Assembly (NCBI RefSeq): GCF_000006565.2
Contig: NC_031479.1
Coordinates: 1,240,001-1,304,000, forward strand
Length of the DNA stretch: 64,000 bases
Direction: 5' to 3'
DNA from: Toxoplasma gondii ME49
Lineage: Eukaryota; Apicomplexa; Conoidasida; Eucoccidiorida; Sarcocystidae
Below the pieces are notes generated by a model, which had not been told where the DNA came from, searched no databases, and was given only the letters and a program-made list of their open reading frames with translations. The translations under genes were made by a program, and so were the position numbers. Shown piece after piece: positions 23,309 to 35,600 of the stretch (position 1 is its first letter; every line of letters begins with the position of its first letter).

Positions 23309-24858
23309 GGGCGCTTCTGGCCGAGGGACATCCTCTGGTTTCTTTTGGCTCTGTGCAGAGTCTACGTTTCTTTTCGATGCCCATGTCATCCCCTGCTTAA
23401 AGACATCCTCCGGAACCGGCCCCGGAGCGATGTGGTTTCTGTTTTTCAACCGGGCGCTCTGATGAAAGTGGATTAAAAAGAGTTCTCGGATTCTCAGGAA
23501 CGTCAAGTGTGCAAAGGTTGGAATTCGAGACATCCCCTTGCAGAAGAGGCTTCCCTGCCAAGCTCTGAACAACCATGCTGGTGTTTGCTGTCGGCGCGTA
23601 AAGGTGGACATGTCCCTTTGAATGCAAGTGGAGGTCGTTGAAACAACTTGAATGAAAGGCACACGCAGCGCCGAACTCTTTTCTCACTTCACATGTCTCA
23701 CCGGACATCTGTCGCCGCATGCGTAGTCCACTTAGGCATGCACAGACGCACACATGATCCTTCCCCGAAACGCGCAAGGAGTCGCGGAGTGCATGCGCCT
23801 AGGCGTCAACGGCGCTCAAGGAGTTTCGGATCAGGTGCCAGCCTCCCATGCGGCAGCGCTGTTGCTCTCGAAGTCTCTGCCAACGCGATACCATTAGCAG
23901 CATCTGAACCTGCAGTTTCATCACCTCCACCTGCTGAGGCTCCGTCGAGTCTACACTTTGGCAGCTCCCTTCTCCCGCATCCTGTACCTTTTAAAGTAGA
24001 GAAGAAAACCGGGGGAGAAAGTGTCTTGAGCAGCGCAGTGGAGCGGTGGTGAAGGTCGTTTCGCATTCGCTGTTGCTTATGCGGCCTTGACCGGCATTTT
24101 TGCGGAGATCGACGAGACTTTTCGTAGTTCCAGATCTCTAGCAGGCTGCCTCGGAAGCGCTTCAGGAGCCTCTTAAGCTTTTTGACGAGCAGTTGATTCA
24201 GAGACTGACAGCACTCTCGCGTTGCGCTTCTCGAGCCAGGGATTTTGGACGCCGAGTCTCTTTCGTGGAATCTGGAGGTTTCAATTGCAGTCTCTCCTTT
24301 CTCACGAAGTCACAAGAGCTGTTGTGTTGCCAAGTTCGGTCCTCAGTGCTGATTCAAATACATAAGCATGCAGGCGAGAGCGCGGCTCTTCGCTGTGCAC
24401 TCTTCTTCTGTCCAAGACCATGCAGATGAAAACGCAAGATCCCAGAATTTATTACTTCTTTTCTCTTAACCAGGAGTTTCACTAAACGCAGGCAAGGAAA
24501 AAGGCGCCAGGGCTGCACATGTGCACTCCACGAAGCGTCTCATTCAAACCAAGCAGCCGAAAAGACGAGAACGACAGAGAAGAGCAGAGGAAGGCAGCGA
24601 CCATTGTCGGTTTCTCGCAGTGCTCTTGGAGAGAACAGCTGAGCCTCTGACCGCAGAAAAACGAACAAGACATGGCCCTCCATGAGGACAAAGAGCCAGA
24701 AGAGGAACAAACGCGCAAAAAAAACAAGGACAGTGCCACAGCGCGCGAAGCGATAAGAAAGCAAGAAGCGCCCTAGCTGTTTGCGTACTCTCTCGACTCT
24801 CGTGTGTAGCAGTTTGCTTCTTCTCGGCCATGTCTCCCTCGACCCTCCCACCGATCCC
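22878..24858. other. convergent intergenic region
   Basis: Lies between the stop of the calnexin-like gene and the stop of the - strand ZNF830-like gene. It contains a TA microsatellite at about 23236-23305. Short overlapping frames on both strands show no motif, no Ser/Glu-rich coding bias and no convincing splice pairs. It should contain both 3' UTRs. Confidence 0.6.
23236..23305. repeat. TA microsatellite
   Basis: TA runs interrupted by tgaatagtgtg, in the intergenic region. Confidence 0.9.
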
Positions 24859-27800
24859 CTAGGCCTTGAGTAGAGACTTGGCACGCCATGCAAAGTCTTC
24901 TTCGTCATCTTCTTCCTCTTCTTCTTCCTCTTCTTCTTCCTCTTCTTCTTCCTCTTCTTCCTCGTCTTCTTCCTCGCGTTCTCTCTTGCGCTTTACATGT
25001 GGATGTCGGCTGTGGTCGTCGCTTTGGAGAGTCTTGACTCCAGTCTCTGTGGCTTCCATCTCGTCTGCGCTGTCGTCCAGTTCCTTCTTCGTCTCTCCAC
25101 TCTTCACTGTGTCCCCGCGCTCTTCTCCACGGTCGCCGCGAGTCCGTTGGCATTCCTGCACTCGCTCTCGCGTCTCCTTCAGCTTCACCACGCGCATGCG
25201 GTACGCAGCCGCCTTCTGCTCTTCCTCTTCGAGTTCGGAGAAGAACCGTCTGATGTCATGTCTCTGTTGAAGGACGTCTTCTTTCTGCAGCCGCAAATCG
25301 TCCGCGACTTCTCTTCGCTTCTCCGCAATCCGCGCGAGCATCTGAAAAAAAAACAGAAAAGGAAAAACAGTCTCCACACCGCCTCAGACAAACGACGGAG
25401 TCTTCACGAGGCGAGAACGGGTGAGTGAGGCGACGCGAACTTTACGTAGACGCATGAACGCTTTCGCACCGAACGAGAAGAGTCGTTCGCGATGCTTCTA
25501 TTTCCACGGTTAATTGGAAAGAAACAGACACTTGGCTATTCTTTTCAAAAGCCGTGGACCATCTCGGTTTGTGGTCGCACATATCCGAGAGTCCAGAGAG
25601 AAGGACCCTTTCGACGGATTTTTCACGAACTCGCAACGCAGCAAGCTCCTCCCTCGTCTCTTCTTCAGAATGGTCTTCTCCAAGTTCTGTCTCCTCCCTC
25701 GACTTGGTTCGCTGAGGCGGCAAGTGCCTCTTCCTCAACGCGCCCTCGTAAAATACACCTCCGCCTCTCGCAGAACTTTCCAACCAACGCGGCGGGACGG
25801 ATCAGGCGAGCACCTGACGATGGTTTCCTCTCGTTCTCCAGTGCAGACGTCACCGGGGAGTCCATGCATGACGAGGCTCGCAGCACAACCAATGTGGAAC
25901 CTTGCTGTGTTGTGGACTTCTGAATCCCTGCTGAATCAGGGAGAGAGTTTCACCTTGGCGGCGCGTCTCAGAGGAACAGTTCTGAAAGATTCAAGTCTCC
26001 GCCTCCTCCTCGAATCTCAAGATCCCCCAAGTTGCGGCACACACAGACTTCTTGGGCCTCCGATCTCTCTGTAGCGCGAAGACGCCCGAGAGCAAAGGAC
26101 GAAAACCGCTCTTCGATTCTGAATTTGCAGATTCGAGTCTCGTCCGCTCTGGCGCCTCAGCTGTTGGGAAGACGGATCTACAGGCGACGTGTCATTCGTC
26201 ATGTACGGATATTGAACAATCTTTGTCAACGTCTCCGTATCTGTTGAGCTCGCTGCGTACTTGGATCCCGACCCACAGACTTCACAAATGGTGCCAAGGA
26301 CTGGGCGCCGCAAAAATGTGGAGACAGCTTTACCTCTTTGAGTTTCCGCGACCCCACAAGACCTCTCGCCTCTGCGTCTCGCTCTTCGTCGTCGAAGAAG
26401 CCAGCCGGGAGCTCGTCTTTGTTCTCCGCTTTGTTCTCGCTCTCGTTCTCCCCCTTGTTCTCGCTCCTTTTCTCTTTGGGAGGGACCTTCGCGGTGGTGT
26501 CTCCGCGAGAGCCTCGCTCTCCAGGCTGCTTCATCTCGCGTTCTACGGCGAGAAGGAACTCTGTCGCCAGCTCCGTCTCGTCCTTCCCCGTTCGCTCGCC
26601 CTGGCGTTTGACTCCCCCACCGCGCGGCCGCGCCTCCCCCGCCTCTTCGCGCGCCGCAGCTCGCAGGCGCCTCGCCGCCTCCACCTTCTCGCGCAGATCC
26701 TCCAACTGCGTCTCTTCGTGCAGAATCTCGCTGAGACGCAAATGGGCGCAGACGAGAGGCAACAGAACCGGACGAGCAAGGACGTGGATACAGGCAAACA
26801 GAGAGGCCGCCAGGAGACAGAGAGAGACGACACAAAGCGAGGGATGCATGCACAAAGGAAAGGAGACATGAGCACCGGCGGGTGAAAAGAGACAAAGAGA
26901 GGCGTGTACGGACGGCTAAACATCAAGCGACGAAACTTCCGTTCACAGACCCAAGACATGCCAGACCTGGTCCGTGAGAATACAGGTTTCCCCGTCAGAT
27001 GTCGAACGTGAGCTGGATCAAGCATCTCTGAAGTGGAGAGCGTTTGTAGCCTGTCCACGATTTAAAAGTGTATCTCTATACACAGTGCATGCGAGACTCG
27101 ACGCCGCGTTTCCCCAGTCGCTAGCAGCTACGGATCACTCCAGGAGAGGCAAACAGTCACATTTCTGCGAGACTGGAGGCGTCAGCGACAAAGGAGAAGT
27201 TGCTGGCAACAGCTTCTCTTTTTTAAAGACTCTAGCAGCAGCTGCATGCGGAGACGGGTCCCCACAGAACTACAGTTTTTTGTTTGAACTTTTCTCCCTT
27301 GGTCTCGGCGCCTCCTCACCTGTGTAAGGCTGTTGCGTACGGCTGGTACCAGTGCATCTCGTCAACAGAAGAGACGAGGAGGGCCGCAGTGACAGAAGAA
27401 GCGAGTTCGTCTTCCTCGTTCGTTTCTCTCTCGCTTCGCATGTCGCTCTTGGCCGGTTCTTCCCCTCCGTTGTGTTGCTCAGCTTTCGCCACACGCAGCG
27501 GTGTCTCCTCTCCCATTCCAGTGTCTCCTCGCGCCTCTTGCAGCGTTGTTCTGTCCTCACTGGCGAGGTTGGTCTCTGGATCTGAAGAGGTTGGGACGGC
27601 CTTAGGCAGAGGCACAAGGAGATCGGCGCTCGGCTCTTCGATCTCGAAAGCAACTTCCACATCTTCTTCTTCCGCCTCCTTGACGAAGTCCTCAAGACGC
27701 GAGATGCCGCTGCGCCGGGGCGTCTCTCGCGCTCGGTCTGTCTCGAACTGTCGCTCTTCTTCGCTCTCCAGTTCGGCGTTCTTCTCTTCTGGAGTGTCTC

Positions 27801-28350
27801 CGAAAGACGCATCGAAGAAGTCCGCCGGAAGACCGCTTCTGTCCGCGCCTTCGTTGCGAGCATTTGGGTGTGCGTCTCCTTCTTCTAAACCGCGTACGCT
27901 GTCTCCTTCTCGGCCTTCCTCGCTGTTCGCCTCTTCCTCATCCTCGCCGTACGCTCCCGCAAGAAGGTTGCAGGTGTCTGCCGCCGGCCTGCATGGGGAG
28001 ACAGCTGTCTCCTCTGTCTCCGCGTTGGGACGAGAAGAAGCGAAGCGGCTGTCACACGTAGTATCTGTCTTGTCTCTCTTTTCTGTCTTCACTTGAGAGA
28101 GAGGCGAAGACGACGACGAAGAGGCGGAGGAGACGACGGCGACGGCGGAGACAGACGAAGACGAGGGACAAGAGAGTGAAGAAGAAGAGGAAGAAGACGA
28201 GGAAGCAGACGAAGCGGTGGGGAGAGAAGGACTCGCATGAGCTGCTGCAAAGGCCTGTTGAATGCGTTCTTTCTCCCGTTCTTTCTCCCTTCTCTCCTTC
28301 TCGCGTCTTTCCTTCTCCTTTTTCATCAACTCGCGAACAGAAGCCCCCAT
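24859..28350 (-). CDS. ZNF830/CCDC16-like nuclear protein without a visible zinc finger
   Basis: Three exons on the - strand, all phase-consistent: 28350-27320, 26730-26334, 25341-24859 (about 636 residues). The start is an ATG in AGAAAATGGGG context. Hallmarks of the ZNF830 family are an N-terminal VRELMKK...ERIQQAFA segment, LPADFFD, then LPAGFFDDEERDAEARG, a Glu/Arg-rich coiled coil (MLARIAEKRREVADDLRLQ onward), and a C-terminal acidic run ending FAWRAKSLLKA; human ZNF830 ends with a similar DWR.KG. In animals ZNF830 is a spliceosome-associated factor needed for genome stability and early development. The C2H2 finger that should follow the N-terminal segment is absent; a Ser-rich linker takes its place. 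A poly-Glu run (about 24900-24975) comes from a CTT/CTC repeat. The upstream region of this gene is 28351 onward. Confidence 0.75.
24898..24980. repeat. CTT/CTC trinucleotide repeat encoding poly-Glu
   Basis: Pyrimidine trinucleotide repeat on the + strand, read on the - strand as about 20 Glu/Asp near the C terminus of the ZNF830-like protein. Confidence 0.85.
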
Positions 28351-30859
28351 TTTCTCCCTTCGATGGCGTTCCTGGATTTACTTGGAAGCTATGCAGTCTC
28401 TACAAAGTTCGACTTCGAACCTGCATTGTGGCAGTGCAAAGTCTCAAACAAATGCGGCACTCTGCGGCTGCGAGAGAACAAGAGACTTATCTGTCGCAAG
28501 TTGCGGCCCTGCCGAAACGGCGTCCAAAGACGCAGAAAAGAGAGTCGTCAGCTGCGGTGTCTAGACAGTGAAGAGAAAGAGAGCTACACGGAGAACTGGA
28601 AGGGAAAGCACACTTAAAACCTACAAAGGCAAGGAGCAGTCGAGACGGCAGACAAGAGCAGCGAAGGAAAACGACAGGGAGAAGCAGCATGTGAACTCGG
28701 CTGACCGCGCCGCAAAAAGCAGCGTCCTTCGAACTCTTAAGAAGTGGAGGTTTCCAGAAAAACAGCAGGAGAGTTGCTAAGAAAACAGAAACGGATCCAA
28801 GAAAGGTCGCGCTGGCGCATGCAAAGACGCTGACCTCCCAAAATCGCTCGTGTGCAAAGCAGGCATTTCTGCCGACACACAGCGCGTGACAAAAGAGAAA
28901 CAGGTTTTTTTTCGTTTTCTCGAGTTTACTCAGACACAAGGAGCGAACAAAATACCTTGGAAGAATGAAGTTTAGCCACAGCCCAGCGGTGGTAGTTTTT
29001 TCTCTGCCGGAAGGGTATCTGCTGTCTGTCGCCCGTTGTCTCTGTGTCGCCCCCCCTCTAAAAAGGAACGACGTCAAATGCGAACTGCAGAGAAGAAAAG
29101 AACACACCTGTAAGCAAAAAAGATACTATGTCGTTGAATTATCGTACGAGAGCTAGAAACGTACGATTGAGAGGCAGTTCAGATGGTGAAATGGTTACGA
29201 GAAAGTCTTACATTGTGTACGATTGAATGTACTCAAAGTTCTTCTGGCTTGAGACAGGAGACGGGGAAAGTGCGAAAGGATGAGGAATCGAGCTAAACAT
29301 ACACCGCTGTTCATTCCCAACTTCCCTGTAGTGTTCTCTGCCTTCTTTGCTTTTGTATGTCCTCTGTTTTTCTCGTGGAACGAAGGACGACTGCTGAATC
29401 GAGCTGTCTCGGGGCTCGACGGACTGGAGCTCATTCAAGATGCTGTCGGCAGTCTGTCCGCTGAAACATGTCGCTATCAAAGCGGCATTTATAAGTATCC
29501 AGTTTTTCTTCCACCAATAAATCATACAGTGGCCGTAAAGTGAGCCGGGGCTAACAGGAGAGATGCGAAACAGCGAGTTTCGCTGATTCGCTGTGCCACC
29601 TGCGACCGTCGCTCGCTTTTCTGCAGGAGACTTCGGCTTTGTCCGTCAGTTCGACAGCGGCGAAAGTTGGGGGACGCACGAACAAAAACCGTGAAAAGAG
29701 AAAGCGGAGACGACGGGAGAAGAGACACGAAAAGACGCCGTGGCAAGTCGGGGGTGATGGAAAACTCCTCGTGATCGAGGAAGAGAAAAGATAGGTACAT
29801 AAACAGTCAAGGCATTCGACACAGCACAGATATCTCACCAACGACAAGAAACAATAACAGTTGCAGACGGGAGTAGAGATCAGGCACAGCCATACGCAAC
29901 CGAACTGATGAGTTTCTTGTTTTCCACGACGCCACCGAAAAAAACCAGTGGGGAAACGGCAAGCCTTGCATCTCTGGGAACCTAGCCAGCTGCGTGTGTT
30001 TTCACTGCGCGCCTTCCTTTGGTGAAAAGATACATGAAAGACAATTGCCTTGACAAGGGCTGCCGGCTAAAGCCTCACACATGACCCACCCCGCTACAGA
30101 AGACGTCCAGAAACGTTTTTGGATGTCTTCCTCATGTAACACTTTGGCAACGGCCTTGTGGTAAATAGGGGCGTGCAGCCTGGATGAGCTTGACAAGAGA
30201 AACACTGTCACATGCGGAGAGTGCTTGTCAGTTTCAATGCATATCGAGGCATATTTTCCGTCCGCAGACTATGAAGGATTCGAGCAGTGCAGGCAGAAAC
30301 ACGGCTTTGTTCATTCAACTAAACAAGACAGGTTCTCCATCTTTGTCGGAACTGCGACAATGCACATAGTTTGTTGCCTTCAACGCGCTGTTCCCACACC
30401 GCCACAGCAAGACCATTCCAGTTCACCCATAGCGCAGGGGGGCTGACGCACTGTAAACAATTCACCGCTGCTGCTGTTGAAGTCTGGCGATAGGGCTGCT
30501 CAGCAAGAATCGCTACATTCTGCTGCTCCGTCCTCAGTGAGTGTGCCTGGAAATTGAGCGAATGGAATGTGCGTAGGGGTCGTGCAAGAGCAATAAATAC
30601 AGCTGTTTCACTCAAGCAGAATGGGGTTCACAGCCTCAGCGGCTCGTGTCTGGTGGCTGAACCTTAGGTCGCCTGAGAACGCAGATTGAAAACTTAGCTT
30701 TTGCTACCACTGAGCAAAAGGGTTAAAGTTGTGGGAAAAAACACGGAATCAGCAAACGCAAATGCCACATGCAAACGACACGACACGAAACGCTACAGTG
30801 CTGGAGCGAAAGAGAATCCCCCACCGAAGCCGAGACACACGAGCGACGCCCGCCACCGC
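28351..30859. other. intergenic region, promoter side of the ZNF830-like gene
   Basis: About 2.5 kb with no supportable gene. The part next to 28350 should include the promoter and 5' leader of the - strand ZNF830-like gene, and the part next to 30860 the 3' UTR of the repeat protein gene. Base composition drops toward AT between about 29100 and 30700. Frames are short and lack splice context. Confidence 0.55.
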
Positions 30860-32029
30860 TCACGAGACCACCCGTCCCCACCGTTGGGCGAAGGCGCACA
30901 CACAGAACGGTGCTTTTGCGCCTTTCGCCTTGAACTGGCGGTGGCACTTGCCGCATTTCTTTGGCTTCGTGTCCTTGGCCTCGCCGCCGACGAGGCGCCT
31001 CGCGCACGGAGCTCCCGGGTGCACTCCCCGTGAACTCGAACCGTGGCTTGCAGGAAGGCAGAGGCCGCGTCCACGACGGCTTCGACTCTCTCCACAACGC
31101 GTCTCCTCATTGTGCTGGCCCTCTCTGCTCGCCAAAGGGCACAGCCGCGCGTCCTTTCCAAGGGAGACCGCTGCGAGACGCAGACACGTTGGCTGGAGAA
31201 CGCCTCCCTTTCTGCCGAAGCGCAGACTCATGGAACGCCTTCGTTCTCCGTCGTCGAGCTCTCCTGCTGCGCGTTGTCGGCTTTGTTCGTCGCCGAACTC
31301 TGGCGTCTTCGGCCACTCCTCGCCTCCGAACTGTGGCGTCTTCGGCCTTTCTTCTCTGCCGAACTCTGGCGTCTTCGGCCTGTCTTCTCTGCCGAACTCT
31401 GGCGTCTTCGGCCTGTCTTCTCTGCCGAACTCTGGCGTCTTCGGCCTATCTTCTCTGCCGAACTCTGGCACCCTCCGCTGGTGGTCTTCCTCTGGCGGCG
31501 ACAAACGGGGAGGGATGGCGGCCTGCTTGCGAAGACGGAGCACGTAGCCAGGAGGCGTCGCGAGGAGACCGCGGCTGCTTCCTCTTGAAGCAAAAGCTTC
31601 CGCCGCGCGGCCCGGTCCTTCAACTGACAGTGGGGGTGCTGTCTGGTATGCAGGACGCGACAAAAACCCACACGGCGCTGCAGACGCGGAAGGCACTCCA
31701 GGACGTCCCAGAAGCGAGTTGCCTCGAGACGGAAAGACAGTGACTCTCCCGTCACTGGACGGACACAAGAGAGGTTGTGCCGAAGCACGAGACTGTGCGC
31801 AGCGCGGAGAAGCGCCGTGCTGCGCCAGCAGAACGGGGGTGCACCGCGAGGGCGCGCGGGCACCGGAAACTCCAACAGACGGAATCCACCGGGGTGGCAG
31901 AAAGTCTGAGTAGAGAAAATTGCCAGCCGGTGGACCCGGCTGGCGGCAGACACGAGGGTTAGCTGTTGCAAGCGGTTGGCGAGCACAGACACCAACCGCC
32001 TGAACGGGACGGACACGGTAGGCCTCCAT
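30860..32029 (-). CDS. hypothetical protein with 11-residue tandem repeats and a Cys-rich C terminus
   Basis: Intronless 389-residue frame in a GC-rich block surrounded by lower-GC DNA. I start it at the ATG at 32029 (cggaacgaaATGGAG), because the frame upstream has no ATG. The first 150 residues are rich in Arg, Ala, Pro and Ser with almost no acid, which suits a mitochondrial presequence. The middle has about six copies of PEFGREDRPKT, encoded by a 33-base repeat. The end is basic with KKCGKCHRQF...PFCVCAF, a C-x2-C...C-x-C cluster that might bind zinc. No family is recognised. Other frames through the same block are also open because the repeat length is a multiple of three, so the choice of frame rests on start context and the ordered ends. 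Confidence 0.5.
   Translation of the reverse strand: MEAYRVRPVQAVGVCARQPLATANPRVCRQPGPPAGNFLYSDFLPPRWIPSVGVSGARAPSRCTPVLLAQHGASPRCAQSRASAQPLLCPSSDGRVTVFPSRGNSLLGRPGVPSASAAPCGFLSRPAYQTAPPLSVEGPGRAAEAFASRGSSRGLLATPPGYVLRLRKQAAIPPRLSPPEEDHQRRVPEFGREDRPKTPEFGREDRPKTPEFGREDRPKTPEFGREERPKTPQFGGEEWPKTPEFGDEQSRQRAAGELDDGERRRSMSLRFGRKGGVLQPTCLRLAAVSLGKDARLCPLASREGQHNEETRCGESRSRRGRGLCLPASHGSSSRGVHPGAPCARRLVGGEAKDTKPKKCGKCHRQFKAKGAKAPFCVCAFAQRWGRVVS
31290..31472. repeat. 33-bp minisatellite inside the hypothetical ORF
   Basis: Six copies of ccgaactctggcgtcttcgg-type units at exact 33-base spacing (starts near 31293, 31326, 31359, 31392, 31425, 31458). The three central copies are nearly identical and the outer copies diverge. 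Confidence 0.95.
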
Positions 32030-32327
32030 TTCGTTCCGGTGAGTGCCGCAAACGATAGGTAGACCAGACACAAACAGAAGCCCGGAACCAGAAGGACGGG
32101 CGCGAGAAAATGCGGAAGAGCCTCAGACTTCTCAGATGAGGCGCTTGGAAGATTTAAAGAGGACCGCAAAGTGAACGTAGTAGAAGCAAATTCACAGGAC
32201 TCTGAAGATATGAGCAGAACCCAAGAATGATTTGCACTGATCAGACTACAATGCTGCATTGGCGAGTACTGAACACACCGTTCTGTGCAGTCTGGGACGG
32301 TCGAGTTTGCTCGACAAACGAGTTGAC

Positions 32328-32690
32328 GTACGAGCGTAAAAGCATTTGGCGATCTGGTCGCCTGATGCTGTGACTGGTACTTGAGCTGGCGTACGAGCGT
32401 AAAAGCATTTGGCGATCTGGTCGCCTGATGCTGTGACTGGTACTTGAGCTGGCGTACGAGCGTAAAAGCAGTTGGCGATCTGGTCGCCTGATGCTGTGAC
32501 TGGTACTTGAGCTGGCGTACGAGCGTAGAAGCATTTGGCGATCTGGTCGCCTGATGCTGTGACTGGTACTTGAGCTGGCGTACGAGCGTAGAAGCATTTG
32601 GCGATCTGGTCGCCTGATGCGGTGACTGGTACTTGATCTTGCGTACGAGCGTTATGCATTTGCCGATCTAGACACCTGACGCTTTGCCTG
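32328..32690. repeat. 63-bp minisatellite, five copies plus a degenerate sixth
   Basis: Units begin gtacgagcgt at 32328, 32391, 32454, 32517 and 32580, with a decayed copy at 32643. Copies differ by single bases (for example aaaagcat, aaaagcag, agaagcat). Because 63 is divisible by three, two - strand frames stay open through the array; I regard these as by-products. Confidence 0.95.
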
Positions 32691-35600
32691 GTATTTTTTC
32701 TCTTTTTTCTGTTGGGTGGCTTGAGGCTACAGTGCATCGATTGCCGGAGTAACGGGTTTTTATTCGTCGAGCAGTCATATGCAGTTAGCGAAATAGACCA
32801 CCTAAACAAGTTTGCTTATCTTATCTGGCTTCACATGAATCTTGTGGGAGCTATCGGAATGCAGAAGCGTAAAACTCGAAAGAAAGGAAAACAAACGTCC
32901 AGGTATTCCTAACAGGAAAGCGGCTGTGTCTCAGGGATCCCGCCCGTTCGCGTCCTCTGTAAATGCTACTTTGTTAAGTCCTTCATCGATCACCTGATTG
33001 CGGGAATCTGGGCATTTCTGTGTAGGCCAGACACTGTTCGAGCAACTACTGTAAAACATGGGTATCGGTCATCTGTGCAGACTGATCGAAAATGTCTCGG
33101 GATGTTTCAGTGTAAATATCTGGATAAACCGATCTGTAAAGTGTCAGATTTCCACTAAAATCAAGCAGCGCGATGTCTTTGCGACCGCTCCCCTGCACAA
33201 GGCAGAAAATTAGAAACGATCCTCGTCGACTAAGCCACGGAACGTTTGCGGACACCTTCCCTATAAATTCGAATAGGTTATGTAAAGTTAACAATTAAAC
33301 CACACGTGCTTCCTTCACTACCTTGGTAATGCTAAATCTTGAGGCTGCTCATTGGTTAACTGGAGTATGTGGTGTTCTTGGTATCCGTAGTAAGCTTTGT
33401 TCCAATAACCTTTTTCCAGCAATCGAAATGGGGTTCTGCAGTTCGTTGGATTGGTGTCAAGCGCAACGGGAGACAAAAGCACTCCTCCAAAGAATTTTAC
33501 CCTAGTCTTTCCAGGCAAGGGGTATGACATACCTAATAGCTGTCCATGTGCGTACCTGAAAGAACACGGCGTGGAATGCCGTCGCCTGGTAGACAAGTTT
33601 TCAAAGTCTTCTATCAGGGGGGGAAATACGGCCTTTTCCCTTTTCACCGTTTTTTACGGAGTTCGCGCATAAGAGGGACACAATACGAAGGCACCGGTTC
33701 GCGATACCACGTCATGCTACTGTATACAAACTATGCAGTCTCTGAGGTTCGGCTCCTCACTTCGTTGTTCGGCTGCCCTGGAGCATTGCATACCACGTGT
33801 TTCTGAAGCCACAAGGCACAGCGTTGTTTGGTATGTTATTTGAGAGCAGCTGTGTTCGTTGTCTCTCGCGCATAGAGTTTTGATTTCATGAAGCCTTTAT
33901 TCGTCACCCCGTGCCACTGCCACCCTCTGATCCGGATTCGAACCCATTCAAATAGTTTATGGAGGAATAAAACGAGTCGATATAAAACTTCATCCTGAAG
34001 ACAAAGCGTTCGACTTCTCCGTCATCATCTTGTTCAGGTCTTCCTTGTCATCTTGGCCTATCGTTTTTAAACACCAGCAACACACAAGTTTTCTCCTTAT
34101 TTAGACGCTGAGTTGTTTCTTACCACGGTAGAGTGCAAAGACCTGATTTGGAGTCCACACATACACAAATTGCCCTCTTTTCGCGTACGCGGAATTGAAC
34201 AAACTGCACTGCGTGTCAAGGCGAATGCCAACTTGTACGCCTACGCTTATCTGAGCAACACAAGCAGCCGGACAGAAAACATGAAGTGCTTGTCGATACC
34301 AGAAGCTATCTGATCACTGCTAAATTCGGTAGAGGTATTCTTTGGAACAGTGTTAGCCTGCCTGGTGTCTACTTTCTCAACCGCCGGTGCCCTTCATCTC
34401 TTTCTCGTAGTTGTTCACACCTAAGGCTGGAATTTCGTAAGTCAAACTCGCCTGATGCCACACAAAACCATGTTCACCTTTATCCGTTGGAGGAGTTTGT
34501 CGCAATAAGAGTCTTTGGGAAGGGCAATGTTGACCTGAATGCAGGTCTTGATATGTGCGTCCACGATTGACGATGCTGGGTCTCCCCCCAGGCTCAGCTA
34601 ATCTTACAACGCAGGTCTAAACAAATTGTAACAGCCGCGGTGGGGAACTGGAGACATATCAGCGAGATGATATCTGGGTGTCTGAGAAACACTGGCGTCC
34701 CTTGCTAGCAGGAACATCGAATCCTCAATGATAAGCCTGCAGTTCTGTGAAACTGGAACAACCCATTCAGACGTACAAAGCATTCAAAGCCAAAAGTTGA
34801 ATCGTAAGATTCCATTGCTATGGCGATAGGGTAGTGAGCAAAAAACGAGACCTGACAGATTACTCGACCGAATCTCGAGTCTCTTCTTTATATGGTAATC
34901 TGGCGTGCAGCGTAAACCGGCGTCCATCCTCCAGTGAATGGTCATCATGTGTGCGAGCCTTCTTGACTACGCTTTCCTTTGTCTCGCTACTGAGAAAGTC
35001 GTTCGCTGCCTTCTGATTCGGATTGCAGAAGTCGGACGGCTGCTCTTAAAGGAGTTCGTCAGGGCCAGTCGTGGGGTGATCCACTTTCGCTGCGTCGACG
35101 TCCCTGACCACGGCATGAAATGCCCGCGGTTATCACCGCAGTGCACTCTGCGTCTAGTGGAGTGCAGCAGTGGACCTGGTTGACACCTCAGGCAAGCTTC
35201 GCATGATCGCTGCAGAGCTGCCGCGTTAGGTCAGCTCATAGCTCTCGTAGAGACGCCCAGTTTCGGTGGCTTTGCCATCCTGTCGTCCGTCCTGAAGAAC
35301 CTTAGACCCGGTAAAACGCTGCGTTACTGTCGCATGCATTGCTTCTTGCAGTTGACAGTTCTATTGTAGCCTGTTTGTCTCAATATAACCTGTCCGCCAG
35401 TAGTCTGCAGTCTCTCTGCTGAAGGACAAGAATGAGCTGGCGAGATTTCCCGGTCTACGTCATGTTCATTGAATGTACTTGCAGCATGCACAGGAAAATC
35501 TACAGCGCTGGGAGTCTAACTTCCATCCTGAAGAAGCGCATGAGGCTTTTCTTTGACCTCCTTATGGACAAGAAGACGAGCTTGACCGTGTCTTTCTCCA

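Noticed and set aside
31228..32259. 343-codon - strand frame, and + strand frames of 180-270 codons, across the 33-bp repeat
   Set aside because: The repeat length keeps several frames open. These frames lack the strong start context and the ordered N- and C-terminal features of the chosen frame.
32328..32690. Repeat array considered as CRISPR
   Set aside because: The units are directly adjacent with no spacers and the genome is eukaryotic.
32246..32809. 187-codon - strand ORF with 21-residue repeats
   Set aside because: It is a translation of the 63-bp minisatellite; a second - strand frame is equally open and there is no coding sequence outside the array.
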